This document shows, one piece after another, positions 34,012-41,775 of a DNA stretch of 41,775 nucleotides. The DNA is taken from the NCBI GenBank assembly GCA_012033205.1, contig JAAUSO010000046.1, positions 1 to 41,775 on the forward strand, given 5' to 3'. Both the position numbers and the translations under genes were made by a program. Below the pieces are notes generated by a model. That model worked only from the letters and a program-made list of their open reading frames with translations, was not told where the DNA came from and searched no databases. The stretch's first letter is position 1, and each line of letters opens with the position of its first letter. This DNA is from Richelia sp. SL_2_1. Its GTDB lineage: Bacteria; Cyanobacteriota; Cyanobacteriia; Cyanobacteriales; Nostocaceae.

Positions 34012-35283
34012 CAAAATTATCGCCATCATGGCAATACCAATCATTATTACTAACATCAATTTACCACCAGGGACAAGGGATTGATTCAATTCTTTGTATT
34101 TATCTCGCTGTTTCCAAGCTATTACAACAGGAATCACACCCCCCAAAATTGAAACACTAAAAGTTCCTGCATAATCCAAAGCAGTAAAAAAGATGTTGGG
34201 ATTGATTGCAGAAAAACCCATGGGAGGAAATAATATCAACGAAATTAACGGTAAACTTACATTAGGTGTATCGGCAAACAAATTCATATCTTTGAATAAA
34301 TCCCGCAACCCGTAAAAAAAACCGATAAAAGATGTTGCGATCGCAAATTCGGAAAATACAGTAACTAAAATCCCTAACCATTGTCCCGCATCCCCAGCAC
34401 GTAATATTTGTAAAGGGTCAAAAATACCGCTATCACCGGATATATTTTGTAACATTGCTGGAGTTACACTTCCTAAAATTACTGCATTCCACAACACAAA
34501 CATCACTAAAGGAATTGCCGAACCCACAACAATTGATTGACGAATTTTACGCGCATCTCCTTCTAATTGAGTGGCAACAACTGGGATAATATTATGAAAA
34601 AATAGCGCTACTAACATCACCGAAAGTGCAGTAGGAAGCGCACTCCAATCTTGAGATAATAAAGAAGTTGGATGTATTTGTGTGGCTCCTAACAACAATA
34701 ACCCGATAAATGTTGCAATCACAATTACAACAAAAAAACTGTTTAATCTCTCGATAAATCTATCTTTACCAAGATACAAAATACTACCAAATATCAAAGC
34801 AAAACCCGTACTTCCCATCCATGCTGGTACATCTGGTAAATCCCATATTTTTTCCACCGCAGAGATTAAAATTTCCCCACCTTGAGAAACATAAGCTATC
34901 AATAAAGCATAGTGTAAAAATAAATAGGCACCACCTGCAATACGTGTTCCTATGGTACCCAAACTACTTTCCGCCATTGCTAGTAAACCATTACTAGCAC
35001 GTCCGTTGAAACGCATACCATTTAAAGATACTTCTGCAATTAGCAAAGCCGATAGGACAGTATAAAGCCAAACACCAATTAATAAAGCTGTAGAGGGTAA
35101 AACTCCAGAAGGTAAAGTTACTGTCGGTAAAGCTAAAATCCCTGCACCCACAGTAGTTCCAGCAATTAGCGCTGTACTTCCAACAACGCTACCTGGTTGA
35201 TGAATTAGTCTATTTTGATCAAATGAAAGATTAGAAAACAACCGAGTATTTTCCGGGACATCCGAGTTATCAATTGTCTTCAT
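34000..35283 (-). CDS. Aromatic amino acid permease (HAAAP/TyrP-Mtr family)
   Basis: A 427-residue protein with about eleven hydrophobic helices. The N-terminal GSTALIAGTTVGAGILALPTV is the hallmark glycine-rich helix of the hydroxy/aromatic amino acid permease family in the APC superfamily. SQGGEIL, VALFFHNIIPVVATQLEGD and GFFYGLRDLF support this. It should import tryptophan or tyrosine with protons across the inner membrane. The last residues, ILGNW-stop, are encoded by an STRR array, so the C-terminal tail is repeat-derived. Confidence 0.88.
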   Translation of the reverse strand: MKTIDNSDVPENTRLFSNLSFDQNRLIHQPGSVVGSTALIAGTTVGAGILALPTVTLPSGVLPSTALLIGVWLYTVLSALLIAEVSLNGMRFNGRASNGLLAMAESSLGTIGTRIAGGAYLFLHYALLIAYVSQGGEILISAVEKIWDLPDVPAWMGSTGFALIFGSILYLGKDRFIERLNSFFVVIVIATFIGLLLLGATQIHPTSLLSQDWSALPTALSVMLVALFFHNIIPVVATQLEGDARKIRQSIVVGSAIPLVMFVLWNAVILGSVTPAMLQNISGDSGIFDPLQILRAGDAGQWLGILVTVFSEFAIATSFIGFFYGLRDLFKDMNLFADTPNVSLPLISLILFPPMGFSAINPNIFFTALDYAGTFSVSILGGVIPVVIAWKQRDKYKELNQSLVPGGKLMLVIMIGIAMMAIILGNW

Positions 35284-35723
35284 AAAGATAAATATAAAGT
35301 AATATAAAGTATTTTAGCAAAATGTTGAGGATGGTTTCAAGCTTTGTCATTTTGTAGGGTGTGTTAAGGCTTGAAGAATGCATAATTACAGGTTATTTAA
35401 ACAATAAATTATCTTGGGTTATGGCACTAATTTAACAGTTATTAGTTATCAGTTATCAGTCACGTTTATATTTGGGAAAGGGCTAGTTGGGAGCCGTATT
35501 AAGGTGGAAGCGCGTCTTCTGTATTAGTTTAAATAGAACACCATACGCCCGTGTTTACTGTTCACTGTATAACGCTACCGCGTCACGAGTAAAGCTAGCA
35601 CTGTTCACTGATTTAATTTAATTTAATTTAATTTAATTTAATTTAATTTAATTTATAATCATCAACCAGATTGATTCATAGCACCTAACCCAACCTACTC
35701 CTATTACCAATTACTTATTCCCT
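35284..35723. other. 440-base gene-free region with ATTTA microsatellite
   Basis: Contains GTTATCA heptamers (35440-35460) and nine tandem ATTTA pentamers (35611-35655). No ORF of interest; probably the permease promoter lies near its left end. Confidence 0.55.
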
Positions 35724-36077
35724 TCAAATAAAATGAGAAATAATGATTCCACCACAATAAGAAGCAATATTAGCAATTAATGATAAATAAAATCCTTTTT
35801 TCCAGCCTAAATTTAATACTTGCGAATATAAAAAAGCTTCTATACAAATTACAATAGCTTCAATTATAATTATTCTCACTGGAGATAGTAAGTAAAGAAT
35901 AACTATTTGATTGCTTGTCCATGCTATTGAATGAGTTAAAAGAGTCGTACTGCAAGCAAGAGCAAACATTCCTACAAATTCCAGAAAAGACGAGAATCCT
36001 TGTAGAAAATGAATTAGCAATAAAATAATCGGAATTTCAATAGCCAAGGAAATTAGTAAAGCTATGAATTGAGTCAT
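35724..36077 (-). CDS. Small integral membrane protein, unknown
   Basis: A 117-residue protein with four predicted membrane helices (FIALLISLAIEIPIILLLI; FVGMFALACSTTLLTHSIAW; IIIIEAIVICIEAFLYSQVL; FYLSLIANIASYCGGIIISH). It has few charged residues apart from the WKKG turn near 92-95. I do not recognise a family. The frame is flanked by repeats and has no clear operon partner. Confidence 0.6.
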   Translation of the reverse strand: MTQFIALLISLAIEIPIILLLIHFLQGFSSFLEFVGMFALACSTTLLTHSIAWTSNQIVILYLLSPVRIIIIEAIVICIEAFLYSQVLNLGWKKGFYLSLIANIASYCGGIIISHFI

Positions 36078-36373
36078 TAATGGGGGTTTTCAATTTCATA
36101 AATTATATTAGCATTCAAGAAGCTGATAAAAATTAGCTATCGTTGATAATTCTCAGCTTGCTTCATCAGAAGAAGTAGTTTTAACTCACATCTTGCACCA
36201 TCTAGAAGTTAACAATAAATGTTACTCAGTATTTATCCAAATACTCGACCACGTTCCGATACGCCTAGGACTGTAAGTCCTAGTCTAAAAGCATAAGTCC
36301 ATTTAAATGGACTATAAATATCTCGTAGAAAGTAAATTTATTTATTACTAGTCTTTAATAAAGGTAAGTATTT
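36078..36373. other. 296-base gap with two hairpins
   Basis: TAGGACT-GTA-AGTCCTA near 36265-36282 and AGTCCATTTAAATGGACT near 36297-36314, a pair of short hairpins like those in the 4592-4680 repeat family. No gene is seen. Confidence 0.45.
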
Positions 36374-36739
36374 ATGAGTAAGGTGCAAGATTTAAGTTAA
36401 CGGACTTAGAAAACCTTGACGAAGTTCTTGAATGTTTAGGAGAAAATTTCTCTATTGAAACAATACGATGTATGTGACCAAAAAACTTTATTTAAGATTC
36501 TAATTAAGGCAGCCAGTAGAGGAGATAGTATTGATAACACAGCTAAACTATTAAAGAATGTTCCTACAGCTAATGATATTAAATATCATTTCAACAAAAT
36601 TCATAAGTTTGAGGAATTAGAGATAGAAATAAATCAAGCATTGAAAAATCGAATTCCTTTAGGATTAAAAAAAGGTTGTTTAAAAATAGCGATTGATTGA
36701 AATTTAATTTGTTATTATGGTAAGCCAACATCAGAGTAA
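36374..36739 (+). pseudogene. Decayed N-terminus of a DDE transposase (ISH3-like)
   Basis: Pieces of one protein in three frames: MSKVQDLS from ATG 36374, then LTDLENLDEVLECLGENFSIET, then YDVCDQKTLFKILIKAASRGDS to LKIAID, then NLICYYGKPTSE and a stop at 36737-36739. The order matches the N-terminal third of a transposase seen in cyanobacteria (AASRGDSIDNTAKLLKNVPT; LKIAIDxNLIxYYG.PT, the first DDE aspartate region). Shifts near 36396, 36460 and 36700 plus the missing C-terminal two thirds make it inactive. The ISH3 family label is moderately sure. Confidence 0.65.
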
Positions 36740-36805
36740 TCAGCATACATATATCGAATCTAATAGACATCTGCGGAAATTAATTATGCGTTGTCCAAAA
36801 CCTTT

Positions 36806-36834
36806 GTAGAGGAGTAGCAATGCTACGTCTCTAC
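36806..36834. repeat. AGACGTAGCA palindrome variant
   Basis: GTAGAGGAGTAGCA pairs with TGCTACGTCTCTAC with a two-base mismatch. It is the fourth copy in the window, between the transposase remnant and a small gene. Confidence 0.6.
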
Positions 36835-36858
36835 ATCTTTTCCGGAGATGTCTAATGA

Positions 36859-37035
36859 TTAATTTTGCTTTGTCACCACAGCTTCTAAAGTTACTTTTCC
36901 TTTTTTTAAATCTACAGCAGTAATAGCCCAGCGTAAAGGTTTTCCATGTTTATGTAATTCAGCTTCTACAAATTTGTGCAATTCAATCACATTTTCTGAC
37001 AAATCAATTTTCGCACTAATAAAATTAGTAATCAT
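36859..37035 (-). CDS. 58-residue small conserved-looking protein
   Basis: Starts at ATG 37033-37035, immediately after an in-frame TGA, and ends with TAA at 36859-36861. The product begins MITNFISAKIDLSENVIELH and contains KFVEAELHKHGKPLRWAITA and VDLKKGKVTLEAVVTK. It has balanced charge, an amphipathic helix followed by two strands, and no low complexity, which looks like a real small protein. It is co-directional with the ferredoxin gene 85 bases upstream. I do not know a function. Confidence 0.6.
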   Translation of the reverse strand: MITNFISAKIDLSENVIELHKFVEAELHKHGKPLRWAITAVDLKKGKVTLEAVVTKQN

Positions 37036-37073
37036 TCATTTTAATTCACTTAATGATTTATTTGACAGTAAAT

Positions 37074-37102
37074 GATTAACTGTCATTCAATAACAGTTAA
37101 TC
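37074..37102 (-). terminator. Hairpin after the ferredoxin gene
   Basis: GATTAACTGT (37074-37083) pairs with ACAGTTAATC (37093-37102) over a 9-base loop, about 20 bases past the ferredoxin stop. No long T-run follows, so it may attenuate rather than end transcription into the 58-residue gene. Confidence 0.45.
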
Positions 37103-37120
37103 ACTCACAAAAATTAGTAA

Positions 37121-37441
37121 CTAAACCTTACCAAACTGATTTTGATAAACAATGTCTTCTTGCTCAGTTTCAATTTTCAAATCGGAACGAGGATAAGCAA
37201 CGCAAAGTAATACAAAACCTTGATTCTGTAAATCTGGACTAACTCCCATACCCTCGCTTTGGTCTACATTACCACCATTCACGATTTTACCAGCACAGGT
37301 GGTACAAACACCAGCATTACACGAGGAGGGCAATTCTAAGCCAGCTTCGTCGGCAACGGATAGAATTGTTCTGTCTTCAGGTACCTGTAAAGTAAGTGTT
37401 TTACCTTGGTGGATAAATTCAACGGTATAAGTTTTCGACAT
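37121..37441 (-). CDS. Plant-type [2Fe-2S] ferredoxin
   Basis: A 106-residue ferredoxin with the full ligand set Cys41-x4-Cys46-x2-Cys49 and Cys80 (SSCNAGVCTTC; GFVLLCVAYP). It carries low-potential electrons in the cytosol. Sequence details (YTVEFIHQGKTLTLQVPEDRTILSVADEAG, and a C-terminal extension EQEDIVYQNQFGKV) place it among secondary ferredoxins rather than the main photosynthetic PetF, in my judgement. Its partner is unknown; the 58-residue gene follows it. Confidence 0.9.
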   Translation of the reverse strand: MSKTYTVEFIHQGKTLTLQVPEDRTILSVADEAGLELPSSCNAGVCTTCAGKIVNGGNVDQSEGMGVSPDLQNQGFVLLCVAYPRSDLKIETEQEDIVYQNQFGKV

Positions 37442-38076
37442 ATATCAAGATTACGGTATGCGACACATTTATTAGTGAATATTTTATATTATCAATAAGC
37501 TGATAATTTAACTCACAAGTCGTATATAAAAATCCGGTTTGATTCGTGTTCGCGTCAGTGTCACGAAGCTTTAATTACTTGTGTTCAAAAGGAACAGGGA
37601 ACAGAAAGTTTACTAAGAGTAAAAAAATTTGCGGATGAGTCCTATATAAGAATTATTTTCAATTAGATAAATTTGCGGTTATTGGTTATAAAGTGGTAAT
37701 AATTATAAAACGGTTTTACGAGTCTCTTGATTTAGATTATTGTTACGATACGATAAATTAATTTTATTTCAAATAATTTTATTTACCAAATAAAAGTAAC
37801 CATAGATACATCAAAAATCTGAGTTAAGTTTACAAATTAAATGATGCTTCTGAAATGCTTCCGAAGAATACTTTCAATTATTTATGCAAAACTATTTTCG
37901 GCTTTTTCTCATGATAGTATGTATAGTGTAGAACAAAAGCAGTATCATCATTACTTGTAATTTTATCCGTAGCACAATCGGAAAATTTTTAAGAAAAGTT
38001 AATCTAAAAAAGTAAAGTAAATAATAAATATCCAAATCCAACTATCAATTATTAAATTGTATTTATGGAGATGAAA
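37442..38076. other. 635-base region upstream of acnB
   Basis: AT-rich DNA with no convincing ORF. It should hold the promoters of both the ferredoxin (minus) and acnB (plus). A GTGTTCGCGTCAGTGTCACG stretch at 37546-37565 has partial dyad symmetry. GGAG at 38067-38070 is the acnB ribosome-binding site. Confidence 0.5.
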
Positions 38077-40737
38077 ATGCTTGAATCATATCGCGATCGC
38101 GCTCAAGAAAGAACTGCATTAGGGATTCCTCCCTTACCGCTAGATGCTAAAGAAACATCTGAATTGTGTGAATTACTGAAAAATCCACCCCAAGGTGAAG
38201 CAGAATTTTTACTGTATTTGCTGCGAGAAAGAGTTTCTCCCGGAGTCGATCCGGCAGCTTATGTAAAGGCTGGATTCCTTACCGGAGTTGCCAAGGAAGA
38301 AATAGAATGTCCTTTAATTTCACCCATTGAAGCAGTACAATTACTGGGTACTATGGTAGGTGGTTACAACGTCCAGTCTTTGATTGAATTGTTACAAACT
38401 GCGACTGTATCGGTATCCGAGTCTTCCGAAACACCTTTGGTAATGGGTGGTGAAGGAAAGGAACCCATTGCAGCTTATGCAGCAACGGCTTTGAGTAAAA
38501 CGCTGTTGGTTTACGATGCTTTTCATGATGTTTTAGAATTAGCTGAAACCAACCCTTACGCTAAAAGAGTTGTTGATTCTTGGGCAGAAGCAGAATGGTT
38601 TACAATTCGTCCACAAGTACCTGAATCAATTACTGTTACTGTTTTCAAAGTTCCCGGTGAAACCAACACAGACGACTTATCACCCGCAACTCATGCTACC
38701 ACGCGCCCAGATATTCCCCTCCACGCTTTGGCAATGTTGGAAAATTCCATGCCTGATGGGTTGGCAACTATTGCCCAATTAAAGAAAAAAGGGCATCCTG
38801 TAGCATATGTCGGGGATGTGGTAGGAACTGGCTCATCTCGTAAATCGGCAATTAATTCGGTATTGTGGCATTTGGGAGATGATATTCCTTATGTTCCCAA
38901 TAAGCGAGCCGGAGGATATATTTTAGGTGGTAGTATTGCGCCAATATTTTTCAATACCGCAGAAGATGCGGGTGCTTTACCCATCGAATGTGATGTCACC
39001 AAGATGGAAACGGGTATGGTAATTACTATTCATCCTTATAAAGGTGAAATTACCAACGAAAACGGCGAAGTTATTTCTACTTTCCAACTTAAACCTGAGA
39101 CAATTTTTGATGAAGTACGCGCTGGTGGTAGAATTCCTTTACTTATCGGACGTGCGCTGACTGATAAAATCCGCGAAGCATTAAACTTAGAACCTAGTAG
39201 CTTATTTATTCGTCCTCAAGCACCCGCAGATACTGGGAAAGGGTTTACATTAGCTCAAAAAATGGTCGGCAAAGCCTGCGGATTACCTGGAGTACTCCCA
39301 GGTATGTCTTGCGAGCCGCTGATGACTACCGTTGGTTCTCAGGATACCACAGGACCGATGACTCGCGACGAATTAAAAGAATTGGCTTGTCTGGGTTTCT
39401 CGGCTGATTTGGTAATGCAAAGCTTTTGTCACACCGCAGCTTATCCCAAACCAGTTGACGTACAAACTCACAAGGAATTACCAGACTTTTTCGCTCAACG
39501 CGGTGGTGTCGCTTTACGTCCCGGTGATGGTATTATTCACTCGTGGTTAAATCGGATGCTGTTACCGGATACTGTGGGTACTGGTGGTGATTCTCATACT
39601 CGTTTTCCCTTGGGAATATCCTTCCCCGCTGGTTCTGGTTTAGTCGCATTTGCAGCGGCTTTGGGTGTAATGCCTTTGGATATGCCCGAATCAGTTTTGG
39701 TAAGATTTAAAGGTGAATTGCAACCCGGTGTGACTTTACGAGATGTTGTTAACGCTATACCTTACGTCGCAATTCAAAAAGGTTTGTTAACGGTAGAAAA
39801 GCAGAACAAGAAAAATGTCTTCGCTGGCAGAATCATGGAAATCGAAGGCTTACCAGATTTGAAAGTCGAACAAGCGTTTGAATTAACAGATGCTAGCGCC
39901 GAACGTTCCTGTGCTGGCTGTACGATTAAATTAAGTGAATCAACCGTTGCCGAATATCTGCGTTCCAACGTTGCTTTATTAAAGAACATGGCAGCCCGTG
40001 GTTACAAAGATGCTCGTACCATCATGCGTCGTGTAGCCAAAATGGAAGAATGGCTGGCAAATCCCGAATTAATGTCAGGTGATGATAATGCGGAATATGC
40101 AGAAATCATCGAAATTGATTTGAACGAAATTAAAGAACCAATAGTTGCTGCACCGAATGACCCCGATAACGTAAAATTACTATCGGAAGTAGTAGGGAAT
40201 AAAGTTGATGAAGTGTTTATTGGTTCCTGCATGACCAATATTGGACATTATCGTGCTGCTGCCAAAGTGTTAGAAAATGCCGGAAAAGTTACAACTCAAC
40301 TGTGGATTTGTCCTCCTACCCGGATGGACGAAAAGCAATTGAAAGAAGAAGGTATTTACGAAGTATTTGAATCAGCAAATGCGCGGACAGAAATGCCCGG
40401 TTGTAGCTTATGTATGGGCAACCAAGCAAGAGTCGAAGATAATGCGACAGTGTTTTCTACATCTACGAGAAACTTCAACAATCGTATGGGTAAAGGCGCA
40501 CAAGTTTACCTTGGTTCTGCGGAATTAGCAGCAGTTTGTGGATTGTTAGGAAAACTGCCTTCCGTACAGGAATATATGGATATTGTGGCGAAGAAAATTC
40601 ATCCTTTTGCTGATGATTTGTATAAGTATTTAAACTTTGACCAAATTCAAGGTTTTGAGGATGAAGGTAGGGTGATTGCGTTGGAAGATATGCCCAGGAT
40701 TGAGGATATTTTGGGGATGCCGAGTGGGGTTAAGTAA
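38077..40737 (+). CDS. acnB: Bifunctional aconitate hydratase 2 / 2-methylisocitrate dehydratase
   Basis: An 886-residue AcnB that interconverts citrate and isocitrate in the TCA cycle. The start [17 protein letters not shown] matches the AcnB family. Two upstream in-frame ATGs (38065, 38071) are rejected because GGAG lies six bases before 38077. The HEAT-like N-terminus (about 1-160), the swivel domain ([35 protein letters not shown]) and the catalytic domains ([16 protein letters not shown]; [22 protein letters not shown]) are intact. Fe-S cysteines are in GSCMTNIGH and [11 protein letters not shown]. The last part (40438 on) is duplicated at 41537. Confidence 0.97.
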   Translation: MLESYRDRAQERTALGIPPLPLDAKETSELCELLKNPPQGEAEFLLYLLRERVSPGVDPAAYVKAGFLTGVAKEEIECPLISPIEAVQLLGTMVGGYNVQSLIELLQTATVSVSESSETPLVMGGEGKEPIAAYAATALSKTLLVYDAFHDVLELAETNPYAKRVVDSWAEAEWFTIRPQVPESITVTVFKVPGETNTDDLSPATHATTRPDIPLHALAMLENSMPDGLATIAQLKKKGHPVAYVGDVVGTGSSRKSAINSVLWHLGDDIPYVPNKRAGGYILGGSIAPIFFNTAEDAGALPIECDVTKMETGMVITIHPYKGEITNENGEVISTFQLKPETIFDEVRAGGRIPLLIGRALTDKIREALNLEPSSLFIRPQAPADTGKGFTLAQKMVGKACGLPGVLPGMSCEPLMTTVGSQDTTGPMTRDELKELACLGFSADLVMQSFCHTAAYPKPVDVQTHKELPDFFAQRGGVALRPGDGIIHSWLNRMLLPDTVGTGGDSHTRFPLGISFPAGSGLVAFAAALGVMPLDMPESVLVRFKGELQPGVTLRDVVNAIPYVAIQKGLLTVEKQNKKNVFAGRIMEIEGLPDLKVEQAFELTDASAERSCAGCTIKLSESTVAEYLRSNVALLKNMAARGYKDARTIMRRVAKMEEWLANPELMSGDDNAEYAEIIEIDLNEIKEPIVAAPNDPDNVKLLSEVVGNKVDEVFIGSCMTNIGHYRAAAKVLENAGKVTTQLWICPPTRMDEKQLKEEGIYEVFESANARTEMPGCSLCMGNQARVEDNATVFSTSTRNFNNRMGKGAQVYLGSAELAAVCGLLGKLPSVQEYMDIVAKKIHPFADDLYKYLNFDQIQGFEDEGRVIALEDMPRIEDILGMPSGVK

Positions 40738-40747
40738 TTAGTTTAAG

Positions 40748-40764
40748 GGTGGGTAATACCCACC
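40748..40764 (+). terminator. acnB terminator-like hairpin
   Basis: GGTGGG (40748-40753) pairs with CCCACC (40759-40764) around TAATA, ten bases after the stop, followed by TTCAATTTT. Confidence 0.45.
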
Positions 40765-40773
40765 TTCAATTTT

Positions 40774-40818
40774 AAACGCAGAGGAGCGCGGAGGTTTACG
40801 CAGAGGAACGCAGAGTAT
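40774..40818. repeat. ACGCAGAGG repeat
   Basis: AACGCAGAGGAGCGCGGAGG and TTACGCAGAGGAACGCAGAG, inverted relatives of the CTCTGCG leader repeat at 17984-18016. Confidence 0.55.
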
Positions 40819-40921
40819 ATGAGATAATATATTGAATAGTTAAGAGAAAAAGCATAATGTAATTGTATTTTATTGAAGCCAAAATTAATATAATCTAAAT
40901 ATAAATAAAGGTAGATTAATT

Positions 40922-41500
40922 ATGAATGCATTGACTTTACAAATACCTCCTTCATTGAAATTTACCGATGAGGAATTTGAGCAAATTGTTCAATTTAATC
41001 AAGAATTACGTTTAGAATTAACTGCTGGAGGGAAATTAATTATTATGTCACCTACTGCGGGAGAAACGGGAAACCGTAATTTTGAAATTTATATTGATTT
41101 AGGTATTTGGAATCGTAAATATAAATTAGGAAAAGCGTTTGATTCTTCTACGGGTTTTAAACTTCCCAATGGTGCAACTCGTTCTCCTGATGCTTCTTGG
41201 ATAACAATGGAAAGATGGGAAGCTTTGACTACAGAACAAAGAAAGAAATATTTACCTTTGTGTCCCGATTTTGCGGTGGAATTAGTATCGGAAAGCGATG
41301 ATGTGGAAGATACTAGAAAGAAAATGCGAGAGTATATAGAAAATGGTTTAAGGTTGGGTTGGTTAATTAATCCCAAAGATAAGCAGGTGGAAATCTATCG
41401 CATTGGCAAGGAAGTGGAAATTTTAGATTCTCCCAATAGCTTATCTGGGGAAGATGTACTGGTTGGGTTTAGTTTAGATTTAGAAGTTATTTTTAGCTAG
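40922..41500 (+). CDS. Uma2 family (DUF820) PD-(D/E)XK nuclease-like protein
   Basis: A 192-residue Uma2 protein, a family greatly expanded in cyanobacteria and built on the PD-(D/E)XK nuclease fold. The family blocks are present: LEL.AGGKLIIMSPT near 40, NRNFEIYIDLGIW, SPDASWIT near 88, and PDFAVELVSESDD...KKMREYIENGLRLGWLINP from about 117. Expected acidic active-site residues (Asp in SPDASW, Glu in AVELVS) are there. The cellular role is unknown. It sits between acnB and a partial acnB copy, which suggests it arrived or was duplicated by recombination. Confidence 0.88.
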   Translation: MNALTLQIPPSLKFTDEEFEQIVQFNQELRLELTAGGKLIIMSPTAGETGNRNFEIYIDLGIWNRKYKLGKAFDSSTGFKLPNGATRSPDASWITMERWEALTTEQRKKYLPLCPDFAVELVSESDDVEDTRKKMREYIENGLRLGWLINPKDKQVEIYRIGKEVEILDSPNSLSGEDVLVGFSLDLEVIFS

Positions 41501-41536
41501 TTTAATTGGTGCGCGATCACAATATTAATATATCCA

Positions 41537-41775
41537 GATAATGCCACAGTGTTTTCAACATCTACCAGAAACTTTAATAATCGTATGGGTAAAGGCGCAC
41601 AAGTTTACCTTGGTTCCGCTGAATTAGCAGCGGTTTGTGGATTGTTAGGAAAACTGCCTTCCGTACAGGAATATATGGATATTGTGGCGAAGAAAATTCA
41701 TCCTTTTGCTGATGATTTGTATAAGTATTTGAACTTTGATCAAATTCAAGGTTTTGAGGATGAAGGTAGGGTGAT
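41537..41775 (+). pseudogene. Second partial copy of the acnB 3' end
   Basis: Ungapped match to 40438-40676 (offset 1,099 bases) with ten differences over 239 bases. All ten are at third codon positions and silent, so it still encodes [20 protein letters not shown] and onwards. Its 5' edge is abrupt (preceded by TATCCA, not acnB sequence), and it runs past the window end. No start codon or ribosome site precedes it, so it is a gene fragment here. Confidence 0.9.

Noticed and set aside
41537..41775. Second complete acnB gene starting here
   Set aside because: The copy starts abruptly at codon 788 of acnB with no start signal; only a 3' fragment is visible before the window ends.

Overview
The window comes from a filamentous cyanobacterium, most likely a heterocyst-former of the Nostocales (Rivularia/Calothrix/Nostoc-like). 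The signs are AT-rich intergenic DNA, many HIP1 octamers (GCGATCGC), long heptameric STRR arrays, palindromic GTAGAGACGTAGCA-type repeats and 'ctctgcg' leader repeats. The gene families also fit: DUF1822, Ycf51, DUF1400 hydrolases, a CYP110-like P450, CHAT and NB-ARC signalling proteins, and Uma2. The genus is inference. I saw no rRNA, tRNA, CRISPR array or phage module.

Layout. 1-4.4 kb: repeat-rich leader, then a tight three-gene set of a sigma-70-like factor, a DUF1822 protein and a membrane protein joining a cytoplasmic CHAT (caspase-like) protease to a periplasmic PstS-like binding domain. 4.4-7.7 kb: long intergenic DNA, a frameshifted SDR gene, a frameshifted secreted protein and an orphan response regulator. 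7.9-11.1 kb: two paralogous small secreted outer-membrane-type proteins and an RTX repeat protein, all on the minus strand. 11.6-14.5 kb: a STAND (NB-ARC) ATPase with an N-terminal HTH and C-terminal TPR-like helices, then a GRDP-like protein with a duplicated cysteine-containing tail. 15.3-19.1 kb: three plus-strand genes, namely a lipoprotein with solute-binding and VWA domains, a two-TM coiled-coil protein, and a second solute-binding protein. 19.4-25 kb: a cytochrome P450, a frameshifted SBBP beta-propeller protein, rpsD and an ArsR regulator. 25-36 kb: mostly housekeeping metabolism and membrane genes (aminotransferase, Fe-ADH, PG-binding protein, Ycf51, glucose-dehydrogenase-like SDR, DUF1400 hydrolase, Yip1-like protein, membrane hydrolase, aromatic amino acid permease). 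36.4-41.8 kb: a decayed transposase, a 58-residue small gene, a 2Fe-2S ferredoxin, acnB, a Uma2 nuclease-like gene and a second partial copy of the acnB 3' end that runs off the window.

The strongest candidate for an undescribed system is the sigma/DUF1822/CHAT-TM-PBP operon. Its architecture suggests that a periplasmic ligand could be reported to a cytoplasmic caspase-like protease encoded beside a sigma-like factor. A second locus 11 kb away again joins solute-binding domains to a signalling or scaffold domain (VWA). Other notable points are a CTCCGAA direct-repeat motif recurring upstream of the NB-ARC, beta-barrel and regulator genes; three genes each broken by one apparent single-base frameshift at a short homopolymer; several MITE-like elements; STRR repeats that supply the stop codon and '-GNW' C-terminus of two unrelated genes; and an acnB 3'-end duplicate whose ten differences are all synonymous.
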